A DNA stretch of 64,000 nt from Cheiracanthium punctorium (Eukaryota > Arthropoda > Arachnida > Araneae > Cheiracanthiidae), in NCBI GenBank assembly GCA_038373885.1, contig JAWZYV010019969.1, forward strand, positions 930,001 through 994,000, read 5' to 3'. Positions 11,530-23,179 of this stretch are shown piece by piece (the first letter of the stretch is position 1; each line of letters begins with the position of its first letter). The notes under the pieces are model-generated. The model searched no databases and had not been told where the DNA came from. It was given only the letters and a program-made list of their open reading frames with translations. Both the position numbers and the translations under genes were made by a program.

Positions 11530-12060
11530 CAAACAAAGTTCAGTCTGAGAATGTATTATACAGTTTTGTACAGCGAACAAAAATTCCTCGAAATATGACC
11601 CTTGGGCATCAACACACCGCTACCAGCGTTTTTTACATTGTTCATAGGGTACCTGGAAGTCTTCGCGCGCAAGGCTCTTAAGGGATTTCGATGTAGCTGC
11701 CTGGACCACTGAAATCATGTCAAATCGCTTCCCTTTCAGGTCTTTTTTAATCCGGGGAACAAACAATAGTCGCAGGGAGCGAGGTCGGGGCTGTAGGGGG
11801 CTTATGGCAGTGTTGCCTCGTTCTACTTAGCCAATACTTCGGCGGCAGCGAGCGACGTGTGAGACGGCGTATTTTAGTGGTGAAGAACCCAATCGTCCTT
11901 GATCTCTGGTTGGACTCGGTGGACTCAGTCCTTCAAATGGCGGAGAACGCCAGTGTAAAAACAACCTGTGACACTCTGTCGGGCAGGAACAAACTCTTTG
12001 TGGATCAGTTCTTTAGCATCGTAAAAAATAATAAGCATGCTTTTCGCGCGTGACATGCTC
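11530..12060 (-). pseudogene. mariner transposase remnant (C-terminal half)
   Basis: A mariner transposase cuts and pastes its own element at TA sites using a DDD catalytic triad. On the minus strand the remnant reads IIFYDAKELIHKEFVPARQS, then VLHH*NTPSHTSLAAAEVLA, then SPDLAPCDYCLFPGLKK and LKGKRFDMISVVQAATSKSL. These correspond to the conserved fold and the family's HHDNAPAH and SPDLAPCD motifs. The aspartate of HHDN is replaced by a TAA stop, further stops and at least one frameshift are present, and the N-terminal DNA-binding domain is not recognisable. It is non-functional. Confidence 0.9.
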
Positions 12061-12249
12061 ATGCGAGCCGTCTTAAGCTTTGGAGATGTGCCCGGTTTTC
12101 TTCAATTTCACACAGAACTTTACAGAATAACGCTGCCTTAATAAGTTCTCGACGGAGGTCAATGACACGCACTCACTCCGCTAGCGATCTTTTCACTCCA
12201 ACGTCTCGGAGGGATCTGACGCGCATGCGCTTCGTTAGCTGACACCAAC

Positions 12250-12683
12250 CAACGCCTCCTACATATAGAAAGCCTTACAACACCTATGTCATCAACCTTT
12301 GACGTCATCGTTTGGCCTACAATTAAAAATGTTATTTTCATAAAATAAAACTATTAAAAATATTTGGTAAATTCTACAACTATTAGAAAATATCCTATAT
12401 TAAACATTAAAATTAAAATATCTTTCTCAAACAAAATTATTCAGTATGATCTATTTCCTTATAATATTATCTAATTAGTTATGATTAAAAATTGCCATTT
12501 GTCGTAAAATTATATTCTTTATCTCAAATTATTAAAATATTGCCAATCATGGGTAAATTCACCAGGAATTTTTTATAGCTTTATTTTGTCAAAATCAAAC
12601 TTTTAAATGTAGGCCAAATGATGACGTCAAAGCTTGGTGACGTAAGGTCATGTTCTAAGGCTTTCCATGTCTAGGAGGTGTTG
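12250..12683. mobile_element. Family A MITE inserted in mariner
   Basis: The ends read CAACGCCTCCTACATATAG and TCTAGGAGGTGTTG. The 7-bp duplication CACCAAC is exact at 12243-12249 and 12684-12690. The 434-bp body is AT-rich and non-coding, with TGACGTCA-type motifs near each end as in other copies. It interrupts the mariner at 11484-12773, so it is the younger insertion. Confidence 0.92.
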
Positions 12684-12789
12684 CACCAACCACAATCTCA
12701 CCCTGTCGGTTGAACGGGAATGCGCGCCCATACTCAGGAAAAAATCAGTCTTGAAACTTTGTGAACAAATCTGTAGGTGGCGGTCGCAT

Positions 12790-13185
12790 GACCGCCATAA
12801 ATTTTTGTACATGTAAAGCTGATGGGTTGAGAATTGTTATGCATTAAGAATTGCGGAAAGAATTGTTATGCATTACTCACTACTAACGCAAACCTTTCAA
12901 ACTGTGCAATGTGTCCAAAGCTTGGTGCATTCGTATAAGTTCAGTTTGAGTATGTGTATTTCCGTAATTATCATTGAGTAAATAACAATCGCAGAAATGA
13001 CGATCGCATAAAAAGTTACATGTAGAATTTAATGAAACTGACCCAAAGTATACAACAGATAGTAACATATAAAATAACATGAAAAGAAATGTACGGACAA
13101 GTATAGTCTTGATGATATCAACATACGTATAAAATCAACAAATTGTATGTCTCAGTTTGATATAGGAAAAATACCTTCAATATGG
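12790..13185. other. Stretch with no recognised feature
   Basis: Short open frames occur on the minus strand but show no family resemblance. Confidence 0.55.
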
Positions 13186-13189
13186 AATA

Positions 13190-13555
13190 TGACCCCTAAC
13201 AGCAATAGCACCTGCAGTGATGTATGATGATTTCAATTATGCGGTCTATCAGTTCTGTTGGAAGAGGGAAATGATTGCCATTGCAAGGCAAATCAAGAAC
13301 GGCGAGGGTCTGAAGAGGACAACTGAGATCATTTATACATCTTCCTAAAGCAATTCCAGACATGGTCGATATGATTTAGGTCCCGTGGTCGAGCTGAACA
13401 TGCGCTGAATTTTTCTGTAGAAGATTATCAGCCATGATGGGAGCCTGTGGGGTCTATCATTTTTGCCCTGAAACAGAAAATCATCACTTAATTCCCCGGC
13501 ATAAGGGCACTCATAAGCATCGATGTCGTCGTTTCTATAAGTCTGACAATACAAA
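13190..13555 (-). pseudogene. Tc1-like transposase remnant (C-terminal part)
   Basis: Tc1 transposases are DDE cut-and-paste enzymes. Reading the minus strand across frameshifts gives SDDFLFQGKNDRPH (family form FMQDNARPH), then in another frame ARPRDLNHIDHVWNCF (family form SPDLNPIEHVWD), and near the end ITAGAIAVRGHI (family form ACIAVRGGHT). The order and spacing match the second catalytic aspartate, the DLNPIEH block with the final catalytic glutamate, and the C-terminus. The second catalytic aspartate is lost and the final glutamate reads as aspartate; several frame changes and stops are present. Terminal inverted repeats were not identified. Confidence 0.8.
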
Positions 13556-13559
13556 TATT

Positions 13560-14880
13560 ACTATTTTATAAAGTTGCTTCACGTTGCAGTAGCCTTTCAT
13601 AATTCGTAAAACATAGTCTTAGGAAAAAAGAGAAGTTCTGGGGGAAAAAATACTCTTCGGTGCTTTTAAAATACTGGAGTCTGCTCACGTATCTGAAATC
13701 TATTACAGAGGATATATCTAGAATAAAGGATAATGCAGGCTCAGCAAATCTTGTTTTGAATATATTTTATCTGGCCAATTCTACGCAAGTAAACAATTTT
13801 TCGGTATAAACCCCATCTCCGTTTCCCGTAAGCTTTAAATTGGCCTTTTCTCACTCAGATGATCATTTCTTACAATCATACTCTAGTCACGAAAGCGATC
13901 AACTTTTGCACAGGGGCTCATTTTGTAGAACTGTGTGCCATTTCACCCAAACGACGTTTTTTATTCTGTCAAAGACAAGTTTTTATGTGTCCTTTTTCAA
14001 TAACGTAAGCTTGAAGAGGAATTTGGTCGTTGGAAGTGCACTAATTATATATATATATATATATATATATTGTAGTTTCAGTTAAGTCGGTTGAGTTAGA
14101 AATTGTAGTTATCACAGTGATAATTTTTACTACATTCTTGATGCTGCAGTACTATTAAGTAATTTATGCATGTACCTTTCAATGTCTTTTGAAATTAAGT
14201 ATTAAAACACAAAAGACTATTTACTAAGAAATAAAATAATTCAAAGTCGCAATTGATTACAGAATCTATTTAACCACTTTTTTGTGAAAACAATCTTTTA
14301 AATATTTAAAAAAAAAAAATAAAACAATTTAGTATTACTGAAGCCTGTAGTATCTTATGCTCGTAACCACAGTTTATGAAGAGCGGTTCGTAATTCTTTG
14401 CGAAAGTTGGGAACTCTGAAGTGGGTGTACGGGCAAAGTTTGAAAACCTGTGGGTCAAATTTTTGGATGTGGGCTAAGTCGCGAGCCTTATAACTGGGAT
14501 GCATACGGGATTTTGAATGTTTTTTTTTTTTTTTTATGTGGAGTTTTGATATATTCCGTGGGCAGGATTAAAAGCTGTGGCGTGCCACATACGACATGTG
14601 GGCCGTAGGTTGCCCATATGCGCACTAAATGGTGCATTTTTGTAATTTGATTTGTTTTTAATTTTATATTGCAATAAAATACTCTATGCACTCAAGAAAC
14701 AAAATTCTATATTATATAGGGCTACTATTAACTTGGAGTACACCTTTTAAGACGTGATACGGGAGCCAAAATATTCCAATTTTCACCCCCATATCTATGG
14801 CAGGAAATCAATAGTTTTCCACAAAATTGAATTTGTAAGTTTTTTCTTGAATAACCCAATTAAAAAAGCCACTTATTAAA
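13560..14880. other. AT-rich stretch with a TA microsatellite
   Basis: A TA run lies at about 14046-14070 and a T tract at about 14519-14535. No coding feature is supported. Confidence 0.65.
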
Positions 14881-14884
14881 TGGG

Positions 14885-16590
14885 TTTCATTTTAATTTAC
14901 TTTCATTTCTGAAACTCTAATTCAGCTAACATAATCCAAAAAAAGTACATAGCAACTTTAAAATTTAAATCACGAGCCATTACATGTATTTTTTTTATTT
15001 TTAATTTACCTGTTTCCTTTCGAAAGATCATACTTTTTGAAATAAATAACATAGCAGTAAGCGTACAAATTACAAATACAATTTGTTCCATTAATCAGCT
15101 ATCCGAAAACGTATTATTGGCCATCTAAAGACATGTAGTTTGTAAATAAGGGTAAGTTTTACATTTCGCAGGTAAAAACGTCAAAGCATGCAGCCCAGTT
15201 CATTCTTTAGTATAGTTGATTAACCGTTGATGTTATCTCTAATTTTTAGATTTATTTTCATAGCTGATACTAAGCTAACGTAATCATGAGAAAGTAAAAA
15301 ATTACCTCAAAATTTTGATTCATGCGGTTTACATGTATTTTTTTTTCTATTTATTTATTTCCATTTTCCTTTCAAAAATGTTATTTATCTGAAAATACTA
15401 TTGCGGTAAGTATAAAAATTGGAAGTACAATTTTTCCCATTAATCAGCTATCCAAAAACGTATAAATTGTCCAATTGAAAGCATGTAGCTCATAAAAGGA
15501 AGTTTTACATATCGCATTTAAAAAAAAGAGAAAGTACATTATTTAGGATGGTTGGTTAACCAATCATAGTATCACTGTCTTTATGAGCTTAAAATGTTAG
15601 CCACATCAAATTGTGAATCTCAAATGGCTATGGCTGTTTCGTGTTGGTTTCGATTCCTCGTCGCATAAGCACGTTTTGTTGTTATCTGGTTAATCAACTA
15701 AACAAGCATACGTAATGCAAAGTGTACACAAATTAACACGATGACACAGCACATAGCCATTTGAGATTCACAATCTGATGGTTAAGATTTTAAGTACGTC
15801 AAAACAGTGATAGCTTGATTGTCTGACCAACCAACCTATACAAGGAACGTTGGTGCCTCCTTTGGCGTTTTTACCTGCAGTACATAAAACTGACCTTTCT
15901 TTAGGAATTATATATCATTAGACGGACATAATACGTTTTTGAATGGCTGGTGGAAGGGACAAATTGTATTTCTAATTTGTACGCTTGCTTCAATACTATT
16001 TTTTGAAATAAACAACATTTTTAAAAGGAAGATGTAAGTAAATAAATAGAAAAATAATACACGTAAAGTTCTTTAATCAAATTTCCAGGTAATTTTTTAC
16101 TTTTTCATGATTACGTTAGCTTAGTTAGAGTGAGAACTATGAAAATAAATCTACAACATAGTGATAACTTGAGCGGATGACCAACGATCCTAAAGAATGA
16201 ACGGGGCTGCATCCTTTGACATTTTAACCTGCGGTAGGTAAGGAAAACTTACCATCCTTTTACGAACATGTCTTTAGATGATCATTAATGCATTTTTGGA
16301 TAGCTGATTAATGAGACAAATTGTATTTGAAACTTGTATGCAATATTGAAACTTGTATGCAATATATTGAATTATATATTATATTGAAACTTGTATGCAA
16401 TATTGAAACTTGTATGTAATATATTGAATTATATATTATATTGAAACTTGTATGCAATAGTATTTTTTGATATAAAAAACTTTTTTTTGAAAGATAGTGT
16501 GAATAAATGAAAAAAAATGCATCCAAAGCTCGTCAATTAAAATTCTGAAGCATCATTTTACTTTTTCATGATTGCGTTAACTTCCTTAGA
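14885..16590. mobile_element. Foldback-like inverted structure with repeated arms
   Basis: A unit of about 300-340 bp containing TCATGAGAAAGTAAAAAATT-like sequence appears twice in direct order on the left (about 14885-15215 and 15235-15545) and twice inverted on the right (about 15845-16155 and 16180-16590). At the centre, perfect 23-bp inverted arms at 15610-15632 and 15752-15774 are separated by about 119 bases. The overall form is a 1.7-kb imperfect palindrome, like a foldback element. No transposase or target duplication was found. Confidence 0.7.
16326..16460. repeat. Composite tandem repeat, 19-bp subunits in a 57-bp period
   Basis: The 19-bp subunit ATTGAAACTTGTATGCAAT alternates with an AT-only 19-bp variant in the order unit, unit, variant, repeated about 2.5 times. 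It lies inside the right arm of the foldback structure and is absent from the other arm copies. Confidence 0.85.
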
Positions 16591-16599
16591 GTTTCAGTT

Positions 16600-17660
16600 A
16601 CCACTAATCCTGTATTTTTGATTTTGTGATTACGGAAGAAGCAACTACGGAGCTGGCCGATTGATATGGGTTCCGTATGCCTTGGGCAGACCATTTTTTA
16701 AATCGTCCAAATGCGCATTCCCGTTACATCTCGAGAAAAACGCCCGAAACACTGGACAGTTAGGTCGAAGGACCCTGGACCTTTACAATTCCGCCATCTA
16801 CCATATTCAATCCCTTTCCATTCTGTAAAAGTGTAATAATCGTTTTTGCCTGCATGATTATATAGCAGGAATTTATCAGAATCTAAACAGGTGCATAAAT
16901 ATACAGAAACTTTTTTGAGTAATAAATTAACACTTTGAATACTTTTCCTAAAGTTGTGGAAGCGTTTGTGAATATTTTCCGGCAGCTGAGGAAACACTCC
17001 TGCGGTTTTACAATAAAATTGCTGCCCATTTTTTGGAGCATGACTTTTCCGATTTTTTATATTGTTACTTTTTATTTTTACAGTGTTATGTATGTTTTAA
17101 ATCACTAATATAAAATCTGCAAAAATACTTGCATTGAATTCGCTAGAATTTTCAGATAAAATTGATTAACACAAAGTATCAACATTTTTTTTTTTTCACT
17201 GGTATAAAATAACAACTATTTAAGCGTTTTTAAAATTTTTTCTTGTTTCCCGCCTATGCTTATGCTGAAGACATAACATGCAGATCAATAAAATATCCTT
17301 TTAAAAAGAAACTAAAGTGTTCCCCTTCCATCTAAATCTATTGGTACTCAGGGATGACGTGCCTCTAAGCTGCTATTCATCTTCATCACTCATTTTATTG
17401 TTTGCCGTGCTTTTAAAGGGCTGTCAAAGAAATGATAATTTTTTGCTGGAATTTATTTACATAATACTGAGATCACGAAAATCCACTCGAGAAGACTGGA
17501 TGTATTTATTTCTTTTATTTACCACGTGCACATTTCAGATATTTTCTTTTTTTTCTGTGAGAACGTTTTGAATATTATAAATGCGTGACAATATTATAAG
17601 CAAAATTTTCTATAACTATTTATTACTTCCCCTAAAGACGTGTTAGTACATTTGAAAAGA
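16600..17660. other. Stretch with no recognised feature
   Basis: Several 70-100 codon open frames occur on both strands, but none has a recognisable motif or support as an exon. Confidence 0.55.
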
Positions 17661-17669
17661 GGTTACATT

Positions 17670-17870
17670 CGAGGCTGACGAGAAAGAGAGGCTGCGGTAC
17701 TCACATTTTGGTCACACCCTTTTGCCCACGAAGAGTCATGTGAGTTTAGGCACATGACCTAACTCTGGCCATCCAAGAAAGACACATTAAAATGGCCACA
17801 CCCATTGGTCACATGTCGTGGTTGGCAAAAGTGTGGGACCAAAATGTCGCAGAATTTCTCATCAGTCACG
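17670..17870. mobile_element. Family D palindromic MITE, copy 2
   Basis: It starts CGAGGCTGACGAGAAAG and ends with the complementary ATCAGTCACG form. The halves share GCTGCGGTACTCACATTTTG and the inverted counterpart. The length of 201 bp matches copy 1. Flanking duplication is not clear. Confidence 0.75.
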
Positions 17871-17879
17871 GTACACATT

Positions 17880-18365
17880 AAGAGCTGTGACATTAATTTT
17901 TTTAGTAAACTGATTGGATCTTACTAACTTAGTTACTAGTCAACAAGCAGATTCGTACAAATTCGCGTTTAAAGAAATCATACCTAGTGGCCCGCATCTC
18001 CATTGCCCTCATTTAATAAAATTACGAATACTTTCCTTCAAGTACATACACCCAATCCTGTTAACGCTGCCAACATAAGAGTTAAAACCTGTCAGGAAAA
18101 CATTAAAAATTCTTCTTGCCGCTTTTAATTCTACATAACCCCCCTGTGACCCATTTGTTGATATTATCTGTTTATAATCCTGATCATCAGAAATGATTAC
18201 GCCGTAAGAACTATCTCCAATAATGAATGAACCGCACGTGCCCTAAATAAACAATTTCTAACCCCTTCTACCGTCCGCACATTAAATGACTCATGTAAAG
18301 ACGACGTTTATTTACCACTTACCCAAAATCATAGTAAATGTAAGATATCCACATTTAGAGAAGTT
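17880..18365. other. Stretch with no recognised feature
   Basis: No supported feature was seen between the two family D copies. Confidence 0.55.
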
Positions 18366-18373
18366 TTACGAAT

Positions 18374-19000
18374 CGTGGCTGACGAGAAAGATTTGCTGCG
18401 GTGCTGACATTTGGCCACGCCCCTTTTTGCCCTGGAAGAGTCATGCGACCTACCACCTCCTAGATATAGAAGGCCTGAGAACAGAAGCTTTCAAGTTATA
18501 ACTAGGTCTTCTAAGATGACGTTCGTAAAGTAAATCTATTTAAAATTTCTGGTCGATTATACAAATTTTAGAAAATATCTCAAGTTAAAGATAAAAATTA
18601 ACATACCTTTCTGATAAAAATAATTTATTTAATCTATTTCTATATCATATTATATGAATAGTGATAGTTAAAGTTTCCAATTTTTCATAAAATTAAACTT
18701 TTTATCTTAAATCATTAAAATGTTTTATGCGGGAGTAATTTCACCACAAACATTGAATAGATTTACTTAGAGAAGGTAAATGTGTGATGACGTCCTTTTA
18801 GTGGGCTTAGTGATGACGTAAAAGTTTCTGTTCTTACGCCTTCTATATCTAGCAGGTGGTGTGCGACCTAGGAGGTATGGCCATCTTACTGTGGCTATCT
18901 TGGACCAAGATGGCCACATCTCCAAGTCACATGACTTTTCGAGGACGAAAACGGTTTCACAAAATGTCAGTATCGCAGGCTGTCTTTCTTATCAGCCAAG
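18374..19000. mobile_element. Family D palindromic MITE, copy 3, split by family A
   Basis: The left part begins CGTGGCTGACGAGAAAG and the right part ends ATCAGCCAAG. Removing the family A insertion with one copy of its duplication leaves about 209 bp, close to copies 1 and 2. The open frames near 18856-19100 fall in the right half of the palindrome and are not genes. Confidence 0.8.
18451..18861. mobile_element. Family A MITE inserted in family D
   Basis: The ends read TACCACCTCCTAGATATAG and ATATCTAGCAGGTGGTG. The 7-bp duplication TGCGACC is exact at 18444-18450 and 18862-18868. The body is 411 bp, AT-rich and non-coding. Confidence 0.9.
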
Positions 19001-19233
19001 GCCCGAAGAGATTAATTTCATCAATACTGATCGTTTTCGACCTCTTGAGTCCTTTGAACGAACGAATGGCCACTGGTGCCTCCCCCGTAATATAACATGA
19101 ACATGAATTTTATGTGTTAAAAAATCTACATCATAAAAACATTTAAGCTTTCAGGAAAAATTACCTACCTCTGGCCTTATCAATTTAAGTGAGTATTTCA
19201 CTTTAGAATACATATTTTAAATAAATAAATATA

Positions 19234-19681
19234 CAGGGTTTTCCTAAATTGTTTTTTCAAAATATTAGGGGGAGATAGGGCACAACATAAGGAATCAAAA
19301 TCAAATGGCAAAGTGTGGTCAAAAACGCCGTTTTCACTTACCTGGTAATATTCACTATATTAAAAGTGTTGAAGTGTTTGTCTAATATCTTAAGCAAGTT
19401 CCATATACAATGGGACGGATTGTATCCAAAAATCTGATGCAAGAAATGAAAAAGAATTTTTAAAGTATGAATTTTAGTCACATGTTTTCTGAGAAAAGTA
19501 CGTTTGTTTAGGACAAACAATGGTCGGAAAGTTTCCTGTTGTTTCAGCATCCGTTCCGAAGTGATTATTAACAGCTACATGAAGACGACGTTTTTGACAC
19601 CACATTGCTATGGGATTCTGATTCATTATTATGTGCCCTATCTCCCCCAACATTTTGTAAAAATAATTTAGATGCACCCTG
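19234..19681. mobile_element. TA-flanked MITE with long terminal inverted repeats
   Basis: Both ends start CAGGG within TA (19232-19233 and 19682-19683). The inverted arms are about 100 bp, with a shared GGGGGAGATAGGGCACA block. A TA duplication and CAGGG end suggest mobilisation by a Tc1/mariner-type enzyme. No transposase is encoded. Confidence 0.82.
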
Positions 19682-19689
19682 TATATAAG

Positions 19690-20685
19690 TAAAAGGAACA
19701 TGCTGAGGGTGGCATCCTGTAACTGTGCCTATGGCAGGCATGAATCTAAATTTTGGCGTGTTTCTCCTTTACAAAAATTGCCATTGAACCTTAAACCCTT
19801 TAGTCTCACTCCCGTGATATTTGCGAGCTGGAGATTTCATAAGTTATGCGCTAGAAGATTAGAGCATCTCAATACTTACGCATGACAATTTTTTTTATAT
19901 CAAAATGTACAAAACCGTAAAAATAATGCATATATTGTACATACGCTTAATTTTATACACTGTTTTTTAAATGAAAAAATAGGGTGCTTTATGACCGTTT
20001 TCTTGAAAATAATACGACCGTTAGCGTTTTAGTGTAAAAAATAAGCAACATTTCTAAACGTCACATTTGCTTTTACATGTACTGTATGTATGTAATTTTC
20101 AACATTTAAGCAAAGCATTTTTTTATTAAAGTTAAATATACTTTTAAATAGCAGTGTAACGAATTCAAGTACAAAAGATAGAATTGGTAATTATGAAAAA
20201 CTCGTTATGTTAAAATTTAACTATAAGTGCTTTCTAACTGTTATATTTTAGTAGGAATGATATGTTTTAGAAATGAAATATGTTTATTCTTTTTAGACAC
20301 AAACTGTTGAAGAATTATGTTTCATAAATTGCTTAGATGAAAGTAAGTTCTAAGAAATATAGAAAGAGAAGCCATTATTTAGAATTCAGCTTGAATAGTA
20401 CATAGAGCCAAACAGAGGCGGTTAGGTTCATAAAACATTTTAGTTTCAGAAACTTTCAGCATACGATAACTCCAGGGAACAAAGAGGCTTTATATTATGG
20501 CTTAAGTAAAGATATATATCAACTATTTTTTTCTTGGAATAATGCAGGTCGCATTTCAAAGAGAAATGAAACAAAAAGTATAGTAAATGTTGATTTATAA
20601 CAGTTTACTGTTGAATATTTTTGTTAAAATAACACAACCAGTAAGAAAGAAAGAATTTTAAAAATATGTTTTACTATGTGTAGTG
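19690..20685. other. AT-rich stretch with no recognised feature
   Basis: No gene or repeat could be supported. Confidence 0.6.
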
Positions 20686-20697
20686 CTGTCAAGCCTA

Positions 20698-20822
20698 CTC
20701 AACCCGTCCTGTTTGGGGTCTCATTACAAGACTGAAAATACTCGACTGAAAAGATCTTACATACTGGAGTTAAAGGCCTAGTGCCCAGGGCACTCTACAA
20801 GAACATATCATCAGTCAGTCAG
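20698..20822 (+). mobile_element. Short retroposon with (CAGT)n tail and 11-bp target duplication
   Basis: A 125-bp insertion ends in a TCAGTCAGTCAG tail and is bounded by an exact 11-bp repeat, TGTCAAGCCTA, at 20687-20697 and 20823-20833. A simple-repeat 3' tail and a long target duplication are marks of target-primed reverse transcription (SINE or 5'-truncated LINE). Elements with the same tail in reverse orientation occur near 34917 and 61042. Confidence 0.7.
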
Positions 20823-20839
20823 TGTCAAGCCTAAATCTT

Positions 20840-22765
20840 AAAAAGTGAATATTCGGGAAGGGATGTAAAGTGTGGTAGCGGGAATCAACATGTTTCGGAA
20901 TTTCGTAACAAAATCAGAAATTTGTACTTCATGTACCATCACTTGGTCGGATTTGTTTTGACTTCGCAACGTAAAAAAAGTGTTTTTTCATAAGAGCCGT
21001 GGGGTGGTATAAGCAACCACTTTTTGGAGGCAGGATTTTTAAAAATAATGACAGTATATCAACGATCTGCTGATTATGCATTTACTGTCGGGGAACGTTG
21101 TAATAAATGACCCATTTTTTCTATATTGTATAAAATATAAAGTTAATGTGTAAAGAATAAAGGATTGTAAATTAAGAAACTGGAAATGTAGCCCAAAGTG
21201 CCTAGGTGTTTCACATAATAAAGTTTTGTCATGTCATGACACATTCATTAAAATGGCATGTGACCGATCCAGCCCCATCCAAGCTTTCCGATTATATTGT
21301 CAATGAATATGGTGACACAATTTAAATACATCTTAATATTAGTAAATAAGTAAACAAAGAACTAATAATAGTTATCATGAGATAGTTAATAATTTTAAAC
21401 AAGAAAAGTGTATAATGTACTTTTCAAACAGAATTTATGTATTTCCACTGGTGAGAAAGTGGCTAGTTGCAAGCAACTGAACATTTTGTGCTTCTACTTA
21501 TGCACACCAACTAAAATTTATTAATGTATATATTTTGCAGATACTATTGGTGGTCCATTACCACACAACCCAAAAATTACTACAAAAAGGTAGTTTGTTT
21601 TATTCCCTAAAGGTTGATAGCTCTCCGTTGAATTGGCCATAGGGGCACGGAAACGCCAAGCGAATGACATGCGACGGCGACCAAAAGGGGTTAACAATCC
21701 CTTTGAAATAATAGGAAACTTTCCAATCATGGTCAGTCAGAAACTCATGTATTCTTCTCGGAAAGACCTTCACTAAAATTCAGTTTACAAATTCCGTTTC
21801 ATTTCATTGATGAAATTTGCGAAGAAAAGCCCATTGTTTATGAAATTCTATTGAGAAATTAAACCAACACTTTAACACTTCTTTTAAAGTAATTATTAAC
21901 AGACATGAGGAGACGACGTTTCCCTCTCCACATTGCCCTGTCATTCTGAATCCTTTTGGTTCCCCTTTAGTACTCGTTATACTTTTTTCGGATGCATAGC
22001 TGCCAAATACAACAGAATATAACCAACCACTTTTTGTAAACAGCATATTTTTTAGTACTTTTTAAAAATAGTTAACACTCTCGCTACTTGGTAAGAATAT
22101 ATTACTTCAGCAAACACATACAGTTCATCAAAGTAAGTTATCATTGCAGACAAATTTCGTTTCCATTTACAAATGCTCTAATCCCAGACAGATATTTCTT
22201 TCAATCACTCAAGACGACATTTTTCTGCAGTTTTGTATTTGCCATTCTTAAAGATCTTGCATGAATTTGCATTTTATTTTCCAATGAAATTTATTTTCTT
22301 TATGCTGCGTTTGATGTCGTGCATACAAGTAGTTTCGAAAAGTAACTCTTCGGATTATAAATAAATTACTTATTCCAAAAGGGATGGATAATTTTAAGGG
22401 AAGTGGTATAAAAATATGTTTAGAACATGAAATAGAGATGTTTCTTAAAAAGCTTTTGTTAGCTTTAAAAGAAAGTACTTTGATTTGGCAAATCATCAGC
22501 ATAAGCTAATCTCTGTGGCTGTCTTAAAATATTGATCTTCCCAAAGTAGATGCATATATTCTTGAAAGATTTTATTGCAGTTCCCAGAAAATGCATCTCA
22601 TGAAAACTTAAATTTACAAACTTTAAACAAGAAATCCTATTAATATCCTTTCATTATTTTTTTTCCTGAATAGTACATTAGAGGTAGAAAGCAAACTTGA
22701 AACTAGTGATGAATTTACAAAAATTTGCACTACTGCAATTTTTTGTAAATTCACAAAATTTACAA
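20840..22765. other. Stretch with no recognised feature
   Basis: A somewhat GC-richer segment near 21600-21720 has open frames without recognisable motifs. No gene is supported. Confidence 0.5.
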
Positions 22766-22770
22766 AAATC

Positions 22771-22813
22771 CAGGCATTTAAGGGTTAGTTTAAGGTTAAC
22801 CCTTAAATGCCTG
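22771..22813. repeat. Hairpin, 17-bp perfect stem
   Basis: The arms CAGGCATTTAAGGGTTA and its complement TAACCCTTAAATGCCTG are separated by a short loop of about 9 bases. It follows a local cluster of ACAAAATTTACAAAA-like repeats. No coding context. Confidence 0.85.
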
Positions 22814-23107
22814 AATTACGAAGCACCGTTCGTCATCGATTATGCAATAGCAGAAAGTATAAGCTAAATTTCCTATATTTATTTTGTAAATAAGTAACTA
22901 ATTTTCGAAAAACACGCAGTTAGAAGAAAATGTAAAATTTTTATTATTCACGGAATGAACCATTCATTATTAAAAACTGTATTTTATATGTGAAATCGAC
23001 ATAAGAAAGTTGGCTTGTACTCTAACCCGGCAGTGAACTTGTTTTAAAAGGTCCGGTATCAAATTTGAAACGTGAGGCATTTAATGATTAAAGTAAACTT
23101 GTAGTAA

Positions 23108-23172
23108 CATTTGGATTTTTTTTAACAATTTCGTTACGTTTATTTGGATTTTTTTTAACAATTTCGTTACCA
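23108..23172. repeat. Two-copy 33-bp-period direct repeat
   Basis: A unit ending TTAACAATTTCGTTAC occurs twice, about 33 bp apart. The sequence around it is AT-rich and non-coding. Confidence 0.8.
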
Positions 23173-23179
23173 ATTTTGA

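Larger units (their letters stand above)
11484..12773 (-). mobile_element. mariner element, internally deleted and split by family A
   Basis: The ends are inverted: CAGGGTTTGTTCACAAACTT on the left and, on the minus strand, CAGATTTGTTCACAAAGTTT on the right. Both ends are flanked by TA (11482-11483 and 12774-12775), the mariner target duplication. After removing the family A insertion at 12250-12690 only about 850 bp remain, compared with about 1.3 kb for a full mariner, so the N-terminal coding region is largely missing. Confidence 0.88.

Noticed and set aside
11859..12053. Plus-strand 64-codon frame
   Set aside because: Shadow of the minus-strand mariner transposase remnant, which has clear family motifs.
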